DNA from: Parafrigoribacterium_A soli
GTDB taxonomy: Bacteria; Actinomycetota; Actinomycetes; Actinomycetales; Microbacteriaceae
Assembly: GCF_040227235.1 (NCBI RefSeq)
Contig: NZ_JBELNZ010000002.1
Location: 558,001 to 622,000 of the forward strand
Length of the DNA: 64,000 nucleotides
Direction of reading: 5' to 3'
The notes below the pieces were generated by a model, which worked only from the letters and a program-made list of their open reading frames with translations, made no database searches and was not told where the DNA came from. Shown piece after piece: positions 24,355-32,613 of this stretch (positions are counted from its first letter, which is position 1; each line of letters opens with the position of its first letter). The position numbers and the translations under genes were made by a program.

Positions 24355-25209
24355 TCACACAAGCGCCTTGGTGTGCCATACGGTCTTGGTCTCCGTGAAG
24401 AAGGTCACCCGCTCCACCGACGGTGCCGGGGTGCCGTCCTCCGGTGGGAGCACGCGCTTGAGGGTGTCCGCCGCGGTGATCTGGAGGTCGATCCAGTCGA
24501 CAGTGCCGGCTCCTGCGAGGTCGAGAGCGTTGACATCCGCATGGCTCGCAAGCCACGGAGCGACCTCCGCCGAGGAACCGGTCAACACGTTGACCACTCC
24601 CCCTGGGACGTCGCTCGTCGCGAGCACCTCGCTCAGGCTGATCGCGCTGAGCGGCAGCCGCTCGCTCGCGAGCACCACCGCCGTGTTGCCGCTCACGAGT
24701 GCGGGGGCGACGACGCTCGCGAAGCCGAGCAGCGAGGAGTCCTGCGGCGCGACGATCGCCACGACACCGGTGGGTTCCGGGGTCGAGATGTTGAAGTAGG
24801 GACCGCTCACGGGGTTTCCGTTGCCCGCGACCTGCACGTACTTGTCGGCCCAGCCGGCGTACCAGACCCAGAGGTCGATCGCGGCGTCCACCTGGCGGTT
24901 CGCCGCTGCGGCGGAGACGCCCTCGGAGGAGGTGATCTCGTCGACGAACTGGGCGCGACGCCCCTCGAGCAACTCGGCGATGCGATACAGCACCTGGCCG
25001 CGGTTGTAGCCGGTGGCGCCCGACCAACCGGAGACCGCCGCGCGGGCGGCGACGACCGCATCCCTGGCATCCTTGCGGCTCGCCTTGGCGGCGTTGGCCA
25101 GGAAGGCGCCCTTCGCGGAGAGCACCTCGTAGGTGCGGCCGGATTCGCTGCGCGGGAACTTTCCGCCGATGTAGAGCTTGTAGGTCTTGGGAATGGTGAG
25201 GTGGCTCAC
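24355..25209 (-). CDS. Shortened aldehyde dehydrogenase-like protein (probable pseudoenzyme)
   Basis: At 284 aa it is far below the usual 480-500. The N-terminal nucleotide-binding domain is present (YKLYIGGKF at the start; VAPQDSSLLGFASVVAPALVSGNTAVVLAS in the middle). The catalytic Asn of the usual WNFP is replaced (QDSSL), the KPAE lysine is lost, and the whole cysteine-bearing catalytic domain is missing. The extreme C-terminus (FFTETKTVWHTKAL) still looks like a normal ALDH end. GTG start overlaps the upstream full ALDH by GTGA. It may be a structural partner of that enzyme. Confidence 0.8.
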   Translation of the reverse strand: MSHLTIPKTYKLYIGGKFPRSESGRTYEVLSAKGAFLANAAKASRKDARDAVVAARAAVSGWSGATGYNRGQVLYRIAELLEGRRAQFVDEITSSEGVSAAAANRQVDAAIDLWVWYAGWADKYVQVAGNGNPVSGPYFNISTPEPTGVVAIVAPQDSSLLGFASVVAPALVSGNTAVVLASERLPLSAISLSEVLATSDVPGGVVNVLTGSSAEVAPWLASHADVNALDLAGAGTVDWIDLQITAADTLKRVLPPEDGTPAPSVERVTFFTETKTVWHTKALV

Positions 25210-26732
25210 TTGGTGGCTCCCTTCTTGATGGACTTGCGCGTGGGTGAGGTCTCGATACGCTCGTTCCTCGCTACTCGACCAGCTGTGTCGGACCAGCCGG
25301 CGGACTGCAGGTAGGCGGCGAGACCGTGGCGGCCCCCCTCGCGACCGTATCCGGACTCCTTGTAGCCGCCGAAGGGACTCGCGGGGTCGAACTTGTTGAA
25401 GGTGTTGGCCCACACGACGCCGGCGCGCAGCTTGTCCGCCACGGCGAGAATCTTCGTTCCCTTGTCGCTCCAGATGCCCGCAGAGAGGCCGTACGGCGTG
25501 TTGTTCGCCTTCGCGATCGCCTCGGCCGGGGTGCGGAAGCTCAGCACGGACAGCACCGGTCCGAAGATCTCGTCCCGCGCGATGCGGTGACTGGTCGAGA
25601 CGTTCGTGAAGATCGTCGGCGCGAACCAGAATCCCTTGTCGGGAATGGCGCAGTCCGCGGCCCAGCGCTCCGCGCCCTCCTGCTCGCCGAGGTCACTCAG
25701 AGTGCGGATGCGGTCGAGCTGCTCCCTGGAGTTGATCGCGCCGATGTCGGTGTTCTTGTCGAGCGGGTCTCCGAGCCGCAGCGTGGAGAGCCGCTGCTTC
25801 AGTCGGTCGACGACCTCATCCTGGATGTTCTCCTGCACGAGCAGTCGAGAACCGGCGCAGCAGACGTGACCCTGGTTGAAGAAGATGCCGTTGACAACGC
25901 CCTCGATCGCCTGGTCGATCGGCGCGTCATCGAAGACGATGTTGGCCGCCTTGCCGCCGAGCTCGAGCGTGAGCTTCTTGCCGGTGCCCGCTGTCGATTT
26001 CGCGATCGCCCGGCCCACGGCGGTCGAGCCGGTGAAGGCGACCTTGTTGACATCCGGGTGGTTGACGAGCAGCGAGCCGGTCTCCCCCGCGCCCGTGACG
26101 ATATTGACGACGCCGGCCGGAAGCTCCGCCTGCTGCAGGATCTCGGCGAACAGCAGGGCAGTGAGCGAGGTCGTCTCCGCGGGCTTCAGCACCACGGTGT
26201 TTCCCGCCGCGAGCGCCGGCGCGATCTTCCACGCGAGCATGAGCAGCGGGAAGTTCCACGGGATGACCTGGGCGGCCACTCCGAGCGCGCGCGGGTTCGG
26301 CCCGAGGCCGGCATAGTCGAGCTTGTCGGCCCACCCCGCGTAGTAGAAGAACCACGCGGCGACGAGCGGAACGTCGACATCCCGGCTCTCCTTGATCGGC
26401 TTGCCGTTGTCGAGGCTCTCGGCCACCGCGAGTTCGCGAGCGCGCTCCTGCACCAGGCGAGCGATGCGGAACAGGTATTTGCCGCGGTCGGCGCCAGAGA
26501 GCTTCGACCAGGTGCGGTCGTAGGCGCGGCGCGCTGCTGCGACGGCGACATCCACGTCCTTGGCGTTCGCGGTGGAGATCTCGGCGATCTTCTCCTCCGT
26601 GGCGGGCGAGATGCTCGCAAACGACTCACCGTGGCCCTTGACAAACTCGCCGTCGATGAAGAGCCCGTAGCTCTTCTGCAGGTTAAGGATCGCCTTCGAC
26701 TCGGGGGCCGGGGCGTATTCCAGAAATGACAT
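25206..26732 (-). CDS. Aldehyde dehydrogenase (NAD(P)-dependent)
   Basis: A 508-aa enzyme with the full ALDH set: VIPWNFPLLM (catalytic Asn), VLKPAETT, FTGSTAVG (cofactor), LELGGKAANIVF (general-base Glu), FFNQGHVCCAGSR (catalytic Cys) and EIFGPVLSV. It probably oxidises acetaldehyde or a related product released by the DeoC aldolase next to it. AAGGAGA precedes ATG 26732. The last about 35 residues (GRVARNERIETSPTRKS) are encoded partly by a dispersed repeat unit at 25248-25282 and are atypical. First of two ALDH-family genes. Confidence 0.92.
   Translation of the reverse strand: MSFLEYAPAPESKAILNLQKSYGLFIDGEFVKGHGESFASISPATEEKIAEISTANAKDVDVAVAAARRAYDRTWSKLSGADRGKYLFRIARLVQERARELAVAESLDNGKPIKESRDVDVPLVAAWFFYYAGWADKLDYAGLGPNPRALGVAAQVIPWNFPLLMLAWKIAPALAAGNTVVLKPAETTSLTALLFAEILQQAELPAGVVNIVTGAGETGSLLVNHPDVNKVAFTGSTAVGRAIAKSTAGTGKKLTLELGGKAANIVFDDAPIDQAIEGVVNGIFFNQGHVCCAGSRLLVQENIQDEVVDRLKQRLSTLRLGDPLDKNTDIGAINSREQLDRIRTLSDLGEQEGAERWAADCAIPDKGFWFAPTIFTNVSTSHRIARDEIFGPVLSVLSFRTPAEAIAKANNTPYGLSAGIWSDKGTKILAVADKLRAGVVWANTFNKFDPASPFGGYKESGYGREGGRHGLAAYLQSAGWSDTAGRVARNERIETSPTRKSIKKGATK
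25248..25282. repeat. GGTCTCGATACGCTCG-type repeat inside the ALDH 3' end
   Basis: GGTCTCGATACGCTCGTTCC then TCGCTACTCGACCAG is an imperfect palindrome (GGTCTCGA/CTCGACC ends) of a kind scattered between actinobacterial genes. Here it lies within the reading frame of the full ALDH. A shorter relative (GGTCTCGACAAGCTCGACCA) is at 26749-26768 and a fragment at 41429-41440. Confidence 0.6.
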
Positions 26733-26748
26733 TGGTTTTCTCCTTGCG

Positions 26749-26768
26749 GGTCTCGACAAGCTCGACCA
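26749..26768. repeat. Short GGTCTCGA...TCGACCA repeat between deoC and ALDH
   Basis: GGTCTCGACAAGCTCGACCA has palindromic ends and lies in the 51-bp spacer between deoC and the ALDH ribosome-binding site. It belongs to the same family as 25248-25282. Confidence 0.6.
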
Positions 26769-26783
26769 GCGATCGTGGTGGGG

Positions 26784-27788
26784 TTAGTCGAGGGTGACGT
26801 AGTCCGGGCCGCTGTAGCGGCCGGTGGTGAGCTTCTGGCGCTGCAGCAGCACGTCGTTGAGCAGGCTGGATGCGCCGAAGCGGAACAGGTGCGGGTCGAG
26901 CCACTGCTCCCCCACCGTCTCGGCGACGGTGACGAGGTATTTGATCGCGTCCTTGGAGGTGCGGATGCCGCCGGCCGGCTTCACGCCGATCCGCTCGCCG
27001 GTGAGGCGGTGCCAGTCGCGCACGACCTGCAGCATGAGCAGCGTCACCGGAAGCGTGGCGGCCGGGGACACCTTGCCTGTGGAGGTCTTGATGAAGTCTC
27101 CCCCGGCGAGGATCGCGAGCCAGGACGCCCTGCGCACGTTGTCGTAGGTGTTCAGCTCGCCGGTCTCGAGAATGACCTTGAGGTGCGCATAGCTGCCGTC
27201 GTCGCGGCGGCAGGCCTCCTTCACGGCGACGATCTGGTCGAAGACCTCGCCGTAGCGGCCGGAGAGGAATGCACCACGGTCGATGACCATGTCGATCTCG
27301 TCCGCACCGGCGACCACGGCATCCCGCACGTCGGCGAGCTTCACCGCCACCGAGGCGCGCCCGCTCGGAAACGCGGTCGCGACGGATGCGATCTGGATGC
27401 CATTCGGCGAATGCGCGGCGCCGAGCGCCTCCACGGCGTAGGGCACCATGTCGCCGTAGACACACACCGCCGCGACGCGAGGTGTCGACGGGTCCGATGG
27501 ATCCGGGGTCATCGCCTTCGCGACGAGCGAGCGCACCTTGCCCGGGGTGTCCGTGCCCTCGAGTGTCGTCAGGTCGATGAGAGAGATGACCTTGTCGAGC
27601 GCCCAGGCCTTCGATGTGGTCTTGATCGAGCGCGTGCCGAGGTCGGCGGCGCGGGCCTCGAGTCCCACGGCGTCGACTCCGGCGAGCCCCTCGAGGTGCA
27701 GCCTGAGGCTCTTCTCGGTGAGATCACCGCCGATCAGGTTGACCGCCCGTTCGGCCGGCGCCAGTGTGACGGGTTGTGTGAGAGTCAT
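26784..27788 (-). CDS. deoC: Deoxyribose-phosphate aldolase
   Basis: DeoC cleaves 2-deoxyribose-5-phosphate to glyceraldehyde-3-phosphate and acetaldehyde in deoxynucleoside catabolism. The 334-aa protein carries the Schiff-base lysine in GDFIKTSTGKVSP and the second lysine in GVKPAGGIRTSKDA; AGADEIDMVID forms the acidic strand. It is longer than the 250-aa E. coli enzyme, matching the long DeoC form. ATG 27788 overlaps the regulator stop by 4 bp. The ALDH genes 3' of it can remove the acetaldehyde. Confidence 0.94.
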   Translation of the reverse strand: MTLTQPVTLAPAERAVNLIGGDLTEKSLRLHLEGLAGVDAVGLEARAADLGTRSIKTTSKAWALDKVISLIDLTTLEGTDTPGKVRSLVAKAMTPDPSDPSTPRVAAVCVYGDMVPYAVEALGAAHSPNGIQIASVATAFPSGRASVAVKLADVRDAVVAGADEIDMVIDRGAFLSGRYGEVFDQIVAVKEACRRDDGSYAHLKVILETGELNTYDNVRRASWLAILAGGDFIKTSTGKVSPAATLPVTLLMLQVVRDWHRLTGERIGVKPAGGIRTSKDAIKYLVTVAETVGEQWLDPHLFRFGASSLLNDVLLQRQKLTTGRYSGPDYVTLD

Positions 27789-28747
27789 TCCTTCTCCTCG
27801 TGTCTAACGTCTGAAAGCAGTGCGAGCGCCGTTGATTCGTCGGTGACGAGAACGGTGCACAGGCCGCTCGTCACCACCGCGCGCGCGATGTCGTGCTTGG
27901 CCTTGCCCGCGACGACGAAGATCGCCGTCTCGGCCAGGCGCAGTTGGTCGTGCTCGAGACCCACGGTGCGCTCGTCGAGCGCGGGGTCCACGATGTTGCC
28001 GTTCGCGTCGATGTAGCGGCCGACCACGTCGCCGACAGCTCCCTTGCGCACGAGTTCGGCAACATCCGCCTCGGTCAGGTAGCCGCTGTCGACGAGCACC
28101 GAACTCTCGTCTGCGACTCCCGCGCTGTACAGATACGCGGATGCCCGCCCGGCCAGCTCCATCACCCCGGCCACGGTGCGGTCGGCCTCGATCGCGCGCC
28201 GGGTCTCCACCCGCTCCAGGATCGCCGGGCTCGGCAGCAGCACGGCGTGGCCGGCGGCCTTCTCGGCGATCGTGGCCGCGGTGGTCGCGGCGGTGCCGGC
28301 CCGGCGGTTGAGGCTCACGCCGCCGTTGATCTGCACCACGGTGACGCCGGTCGCCCAGCCTTCGCGGAGGCGATCGGCGACCTGGCTGAGGGTGCGGCCC
28401 CAGCTGATGCCGAGGGTGCGCGGCACGGGGCGGAGCGCCGCGAGATAGTCCGCCGCCGCCTGCGCAACGAGGCCGGCCGCCTCGACCGCCGGGGCGTCCG
28501 TCGCGGGGATGACCACGGCATCCCGCAGCCCGAATCTCTCGCGCAGCTCGCGCTCGACGCCGAGACGTCTCGCGCGCGGGTGCACGATCTCGATGCGCAC
28601 GATGCCGTCCTGGCGTGCCTGGCTCAGCAGCCGACCCACCTTCCAGCGGGTGATGCCGAGGAGCGCGCCGATCTCGTCCTGGGTCTTGTCGCCGTCGTAA
28701 TAGAGCTCGGCGACGCGAACGGTCTGCAGTTCGACCTCCGACACCAT
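27785..28747 (-). CDS. SorC/DeoR-type sugar-binding transcriptional regulator
   Basis: A 320-aa regulator. The N-terminal HTH (KTQDEIGALLGITRWKVGRLLSQAR, residues about 20-45) is followed by a SorC-type sugar-phosphate-binding domain (GISWGRTLSQVADRL; VLVDSGYLTEADV; GDVVGRYIDANGNIV). It is first in the operon, with GGAGGGGGAGG before ATG 28747, and shares an ATGA overlap with deoC. It probably senses deoxyribose-phosphate and represses its own operon through the sites at 28811-28855; effector and sign are inferred. Confidence 0.88.
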   Translation of the reverse strand: MVSEVELQTVRVAELYYDGDKTQDEIGALLGITRWKVGRLLSQARQDGIVRIEIVHPRARRLGVERELRERFGLRDAVVIPATDAPAVEAAGLVAQAAADYLAALRPVPRTLGISWGRTLSQVADRLREGWATGVTVVQINGGVSLNRRAGTAATTAATIAEKAAGHAVLLPSPAILERVETRRAIEADRTVAGVMELAGRASAYLYSAGVADESSVLVDSGYLTEADVAELVRKGAVGDVVGRYIDANGNIVDPALDERTVGLEHDQLRLAETAIFVVAGKAKHDIARAVVTSGLCTVLVTDESTALALLSDVRHEEKE

Positions 28748-28810
28748 GAGGCACCTCCCCCTCCAAGGTTAGGCGTGGTCTGTGGCTATTCCAACATTCG
28801 TTGGCATGTT

Positions 28811-28855
28811 TGCTCAAACGAGCAGACTCGGCGGAGGGTTCTGCTCAATCGAGCG
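28811..28855 (-). promoter_or_regulatory. Paired candidate operators upstream of the deo-type operon
   Basis: TGCTCAAACGAGCA (28811-28824) is a perfect TGCTC-N4-GAGCA palindrome. TGCTCAATCGAGCG (28842-28855) is a near copy, with centres 31 bp apart, close to three helical turns. They lie 64-108 bp upstream of the regulator ATG. A further palindrome CCAACATTCGTTGG at 28791-28804 lies between them and the gene. These are the best candidates for SorC-type regulator binding. Confidence 0.55.
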
Positions 28856-28883
28856 GCCAGCTCCGTCGCGGAATTACAGACCC

Positions 28884-28898
28884 CTTCGACAAGCTCAG
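28884..28898. repeat. REP-like half element CTTCGACAAGCTCAG
   Basis: CTTCGACAAGCTCAG matches one arm of the palindrome at 3261-3275. The partner arm here is degenerate (CAGGCTCAGGAAC at about 28911). It lies 3' of the SRPBCC gene. Confidence 0.6.
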
Positions 28899-28929
28899 AG
28901 AACGAACCACAGGCTCAGGAACGGGGAGA

Positions 28930-29403
28930 TCAGCCGCGGTGCGCGAATCCGTCGCGGTACCCGGTCCAGGTCTCGATGTGATCCCTGTCCCAGTTCTCCC
29001 AGTCCACCGGATGCCCGCGCAGCACCTCTTCTAGCTGGTCGAGGCTGATCAGCCAGTTCGCTCGCACCCGCGCCACGAACGCCCGGTCGAGCTCAAGCTC
29101 GACCGAGAGCCGCAGTCGCGTCGCGACGCCCCTCCCGCCGCCGGCGAACGGCTCGAGTGCGAACTCGATGCGCCCTCGATTGTCGGTGTCAACCACGAGG
29201 AGGCTGGGCTCGACGAGGTTCGTGATGACTCCGGCGGTCGGCGGCTGATCGGTGCTGTACTGCCAGACGAGGTCGTAGTGACCACCGGGAACTGCGTCGA
29301 TACTCGCGCTTGCCAGCCAGCCCGAAACCAGCTCGTCGTCGACGAGCGCGTCCCAGACGATCGCGGGAGACAGCTCGATCTCGCGCTCGAAAACCAGTTC
29401 CAT
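28930..29403 (-). CDS. SRPBCC (START-like) domain protein
   Basis: A 157-aa protein of the AHSA1/SRPBCC fold: FEREIELSPAIVWDALVDDELVSGWL at the start, the buried beta-strand core (RIEFALEPFAGGGRG; TRLRLSVELEL), and a long C-terminal helix (ANWLISLDQLEEVLRG). Family members bind hydrophobic ligands or act as chaperone co-factors; the ligand is unknown. ATG 29403; a GTG three codons upstream is possible. Divergent from the ROK kinase gene. Confidence 0.8.
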   Translation of the reverse strand: MELVFEREIELSPAIVWDALVDDELVSGWLASASIDAVPGGHYDLVWQYSTDQPPTAGVITNLVEPSLLVVDTDNRGRIEFALEPFAGGGRGVATRLRLSVELELDRAFVARVRANWLISLDQLEEVLRGHPVDWENWDRDHIETWTGYRDGFAHRG

Positions 29404-29469
29404 TGCGGGCACGCTGCCACTGTACGCTGCGAGACGGGCGGATGGCTGGTGTCCCATAGGCTTTAGGCC

Positions 29470-30411
29470 ATGAGCAGCAGCACCGCAGGCAGCATTGCAC
29501 TCGCCCTGGACATGGGCGGCACCAAGGTAGAGGCGGCCGCGGTCGATGACACCGGCACGGTGCTGAGCGGCACGCGATTCCGGGCTCCCACGGGTCCCGG
29601 TCGCAGCTCGGAGGAACTCGCGGCGAGCGTCACGAGCGTCGTCGATCAGGCGATCGCGGCCCTCCCCGCAGGTGCGAACCTGGCCGGGGTCGGCATCGGG
29701 TCGGCCGGTCCCGTCTCGGAGGCCGACGGTCGGGTGTCTCCCCTCAACCTTCCGGTCTGGCGCGACTTTCCGCTGCGAGAACTCGTCGCCTCCCGCGTGA
29801 ACGTGCCGGTCGAGCTGCGCATGGACGGCATCTGCATCGCCCTCGCGGAGCACTGGGTCGGTGCCGCGCGCGGCTACAACAACGTGATGGGGATGATCGT
29901 CTCCACCGGCATCGGCGGCGGCCTCATCCTGCACGGCAACACGGTCTCCGGGCCCACCGGCAACGCGGGGCATATCGGCCACGTCGAGGTCGCCGGCTTC
30001 GACGACCCGTGCCCCTGCGGCGGAATCGGCTGCGTCGAGGCCATTGCCTCCGGGCCGATGACCGTGGCCTGGGCCCGCAGACAGGGCTGGGAGGGTTCCA
30101 CCGGCGAGGAACTGAGCGCGAGCTTCGCGGCGGGCGACGCGATCGCGGCGGCGGCCGTGGAGCGCTCCGGCCGCGCCATCGGCCAGGCGATCGCCTCGGC
30201 CACGTCCCTCGTCGACCTCGAGATCGTGGCCATCGGCGGCGGGTTCTCGCACGTCGCCCCGCAACTGTTCGATCACATCCGCACCGCCATCACCACGCGC
30301 AAGAACTTCGAGTTCGTGACCAAGGTGAAGGTCGTGCCGAGCGGACTCTCGAGCGACGGGCCGCTCATCGGCGCGGCCGCGCTCATCCATCGTGCCGAGG
30401 TTCTGAGCTAG
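29470..30411 (+). CDS. ROK family sugar kinase
   Basis: A 313-aa protein without an N-terminal HTH, so an enzyme rather than a ROK repressor. It has ALDMGGTKVEAAAVD (ATP phosphate 1), GIGSAGPVS, STGIGGGLIL (catalytic region), and the zinc motif GHIGHVEVAGFDDPCPCG with CVEAIASGP. The fold matches glucokinase or N-acetyl-sugar kinases; the exact hexose is undetermined. Stop TAG overlaps the convergent MFS stop in a shared CTAG. Confidence 0.9.
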   Translation: MSSSTAGSIALALDMGGTKVEAAAVDDTGTVLSGTRFRAPTGPGRSSEELAASVTSVVDQAIAALPAGANLAGVGIGSAGPVSEADGRVSPLNLPVWRDFPLRELVASRVNVPVELRMDGICIALAEHWVGAARGYNNVMGMIVSTGIGGGLILHGNTVSGPTGNAGHIGHVEVAGFDDPCPCGGIGCVEAIASGPMTVAWARRQGWEGSTGEELSASFAAGDAIAAAAVERSGRAIGQAIASATSLVDLEIVAIGGGFSHVAPQLFDHIRTAITTRKNFEFVTKVKVVPSGLSSDGPLIGAAALIHRAEVLS

Positions 30412-31721
30412 CCTCTCGAGGCCGGACGCGGCGCGTCCGAGGCGTGCCACTCGTCTTCGATCATGCGTGGATGAGTGAGCACGACGCCGGCCCAGATGGG
30501 AACGAGTGCCACCAGGATGAGGAACACGAGCGGCAAGGTCCAGCCGCCGCTCACCTCGTGGAGCACGCCGAACAGCAGCGGACCGAATGCCGCGATGACG
30601 TAGCCGACCCCCTGCGCGAATCCGCTGAGCGCCACCGATCCCTCGTGAGTGCGCGTCCTCGCGTTGATGAGCACAAGGGCGAGAGGGAAGAGGAGGCTGC
30701 CGAGGCCACCAAGCGCCACCCACAGCCAGGTGACGGTGGTGGGCAGGAGCAGCAGCCCGAAGTCGCCGAGCAGGAACATCGCGACAGCCGCATAGATGAG
30801 AATTCCGACGTTGCGCATGCGCGCCGCGAGCACCGGCACGAGCAGGGCAGAGGGAAGGCCCATTGCCGCGTACAGCCCGAGCAGGGCTCCGCCTTCTCCG
30901 GGCGTGGCATGCGCGATGTCCCGCAGCATGTCCGGCAGCCAGGCGAAGATCGTGTACACGTTGACAGACGACATCGAGAAGGCCACCATGATCGCCCAGG
31001 CGACCGGCGTGCGCCAGACGCGACCCATCGCCGCAACCGTGGCGGCTTCGACTTCCGCCGTCGTCGGCTCGGTCGGGTCTTCCTTATCCGCCCTGGCTCG
31101 CACCAGCAGGATGCTCCAGGGCGCGACGGCGACGAGAGCGGTCAGCGCCCACATACCGAGCGAGACTCGCCAACCGGCGCTGTCGGCGATGGGCACGGCG
31201 ATGAGCGGCGGCAGGAAGGTGCTGACGGCCATGACCGTCGCGTACAGCGAGGTGACGAGCCCGATGCGATCCGGGAAGTAGCGCTTGACGAGCGGAGGCA
31301 GGAGCACGTTGCCGACGCTCATCCCGGCGAAGGCCACCACGGACCCGATCACGAGAAGGGTGAACGAACTCGACGCCGCTCGCAGCAGATGACCGGCAAT
31401 CACGACGACCATGGCCATCGCGGTGATCAGCTCGAGGCTCGCGCGTCGGGTGGCCATCGGGGTGAGGATACCGAAGAGCGCGAAGCAGACCGGCGGCAGC
31501 ATCCCGAGCACACCGAGCCCCACCGCGGTGAGGGTGATGTCCTTGCCGATCTCGCCCACAATCGGCGAAACGGCCGCGACCGCGGTGCGCAAATTCAGCG
31601 CCACCAGCACGATGCCTGAGAGCGCGAGGGTTCTGCCCGCCCACAGGGGCAGCGGCGTGGTCTCAGGCGTTCGGATGCGGTGCCCCCAGGATTTCTCGCA
31701 CCCTCGACACGTCGTGCTCAA
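30408..31721 (-). CDS. MFS transporter, CynX/NimT-like
   Basis: A 12-helix major facilitator of the cyanate/nitroimidazole-related group (LVALNLRTAVAAVSPIVGEI; GMSVGNVLLPPLVKRYFPDR; GLYAAMGLPSALLVPVLAAR). The substrate is unknown. The only in-frame start before helix 1 is TTG 31721, which overlaps the 3' end of ribF by 59 bp. The first about 20 residues are atypical, so the true start may be a rare codon further down. It is last in the tetR-truB-ribF operon and ends in a CTAG overlap with the ROK gene. Confidence 0.83.
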   Translation of the reverse strand: MSTTCRGCEKSWGHRIRTPETTPLPLWAGRTLALSGIVLVALNLRTAVAAVSPIVGEIGKDITLTAVGLGVLGMLPPVCFALFGILTPMATRRASLELITAMAMVVVIAGHLLRAASSSFTLLVIGSVVAFAGMSVGNVLLPPLVKRYFPDRIGLVTSLYATVMAVSTFLPPLIAVPIADSAGWRVSLGMWALTALVAVAPWSILLVRARADKEDPTEPTTAEVEAATVAAMGRVWRTPVAWAIMVAFSMSSVNVYTIFAWLPDMLRDIAHATPGEGGALLGLYAAMGLPSALLVPVLAARMRNVGILIYAAVAMFLLGDFGLLLLPTTVTWLWVALGGLGSLLFPLALVLINARTRTHEGSVALSGFAQGVGYVIAAFGPLLFGVLHEVSGGWTLPLVFLILVALVPIWAGVVLTHPRMIEDEWHASDAPRPASRG

Positions 31722-32610
31722 TCTCCGCGATGAGCTCCGCCACCCCGTCGAACTTCTTCATGCCCCGGATGTAGTCGACGAACGAGACCTCGACGGTCTT
31801 GTCGTACAGGTCGATGTCACGATCGAGCACGTAGGCCTCGACCTGGCGATCCGGAACCCCCTCGAAAGTCGGGTTGTTGCCCACCGAGATCGCGGCCGGG
31901 TAGCGCTCGCTGGCCACCGCGAGCCACCCCGCGTAGACGCCGTCGGCGGGAATCAGCCCCTCCGGACCCGGACGAAGGTTTGCGGTCGGGTAGCCGAGCG
32001 TTCTGCCGCGCTGCTCACCGCGCACGACAACGGAGCGCACGGTCGGGAGCGCGCCGAGCACGTCCCCCGCCTCGCGGACGTTGCCCGCCGCGAGCGCCTC
32101 CCGGATCCAGGTCGAGGAGGCGCGACGGCCCTCTTTGGCTCGCACCTCATCCACGAGCCGGATCTCGAAACCGTGCTCGCGACCGGCCTCTCGCAGTGTC
32201 TCGACTGTGCCGCTGCCGCGCACTCCGTAACGAAAGTCGCTGCCGACGAAGACGATTCTGGCGTGCAGCGCGTCGACGAGCACGTGCTGCACGAATTCCT
32301 CGGGCGACTGCTCGCTGAGCGCGCGGTCGAAGGTGAGCATGAGCGTCGCCTCGACGCCCGCGGCCGAGAGTCGCTCGACCTTCTGCTCGTTGCTGATGAG
32401 TTGCGGCGGACAAGCCGGTGGGTTCAACAGGGCGAGCGGATGCCGGTCGAAGGTGACGACGGTCGGCACGAGGTGCAGCGGCCGCGCCATCGAGAGCAGC
32501 TCTCCGATGACGGCACGGTGGCCGGAGTGCACGCCATCGAACTTGCCGATGGTGACGGCGCTCGGGCCGAAGTCGTGGGGAACCTCGTTCAGCGAGGTAT
32601 AGAACTGCAT
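31663..32610 (-). CDS. ribF: Bifunctional riboflavin kinase / FMN adenylyltransferase
   Basis: RibF makes FMN and FAD from riboflavin. The 315-aa protein has the nucleotidyltransferase motif TIGKFDGVHSGHRAV, VGSDFRYGVRGSG, and SSTWIREALAAG in the N-terminal lobe, then the kinase lobe with TLGYPTANL, DGVYAGWL and VGNNPTFEG. Length is normal. No FMN riboswitch was seen upstream. It follows two membrane-protein genes in the truB operon, 4 bp after the preceding stop. The truB-ribF neighbourhood is common in bacteria. Confidence 0.96.
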   Translation of the reverse strand: MQFYTSLNEVPHDFGPSAVTIGKFDGVHSGHRAVIGELLSMARPLHLVPTVVTFDRHPLALLNPPACPPQLISNEQKVERLSAAGVEATLMLTFDRALSEQSPEEFVQHVLVDALHARIVFVGSDFRYGVRGSGTVETLREAGREHGFEIRLVDEVRAKEGRRASSTWIREALAAGNVREAGDVLGALPTVRSVVVRGEQRGRTLGYPTANLRPGPEGLIPADGVYAGWLAVASERYPAAISVGNNPTFEGVPDRQVEAYVLDRDIDLYDKTVEVSFVDYIRGMKKFDGVAELIAEIEHDVSRVREILGAPHPNA

Positions 32611-32613
32611 GGC

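Noticed and set aside
29470..30411. ROK transcriptional repressor
   Set aside because: There is no N-terminal HTH; the protein starts directly with the ATP-binding strand, so it is called a kinase.
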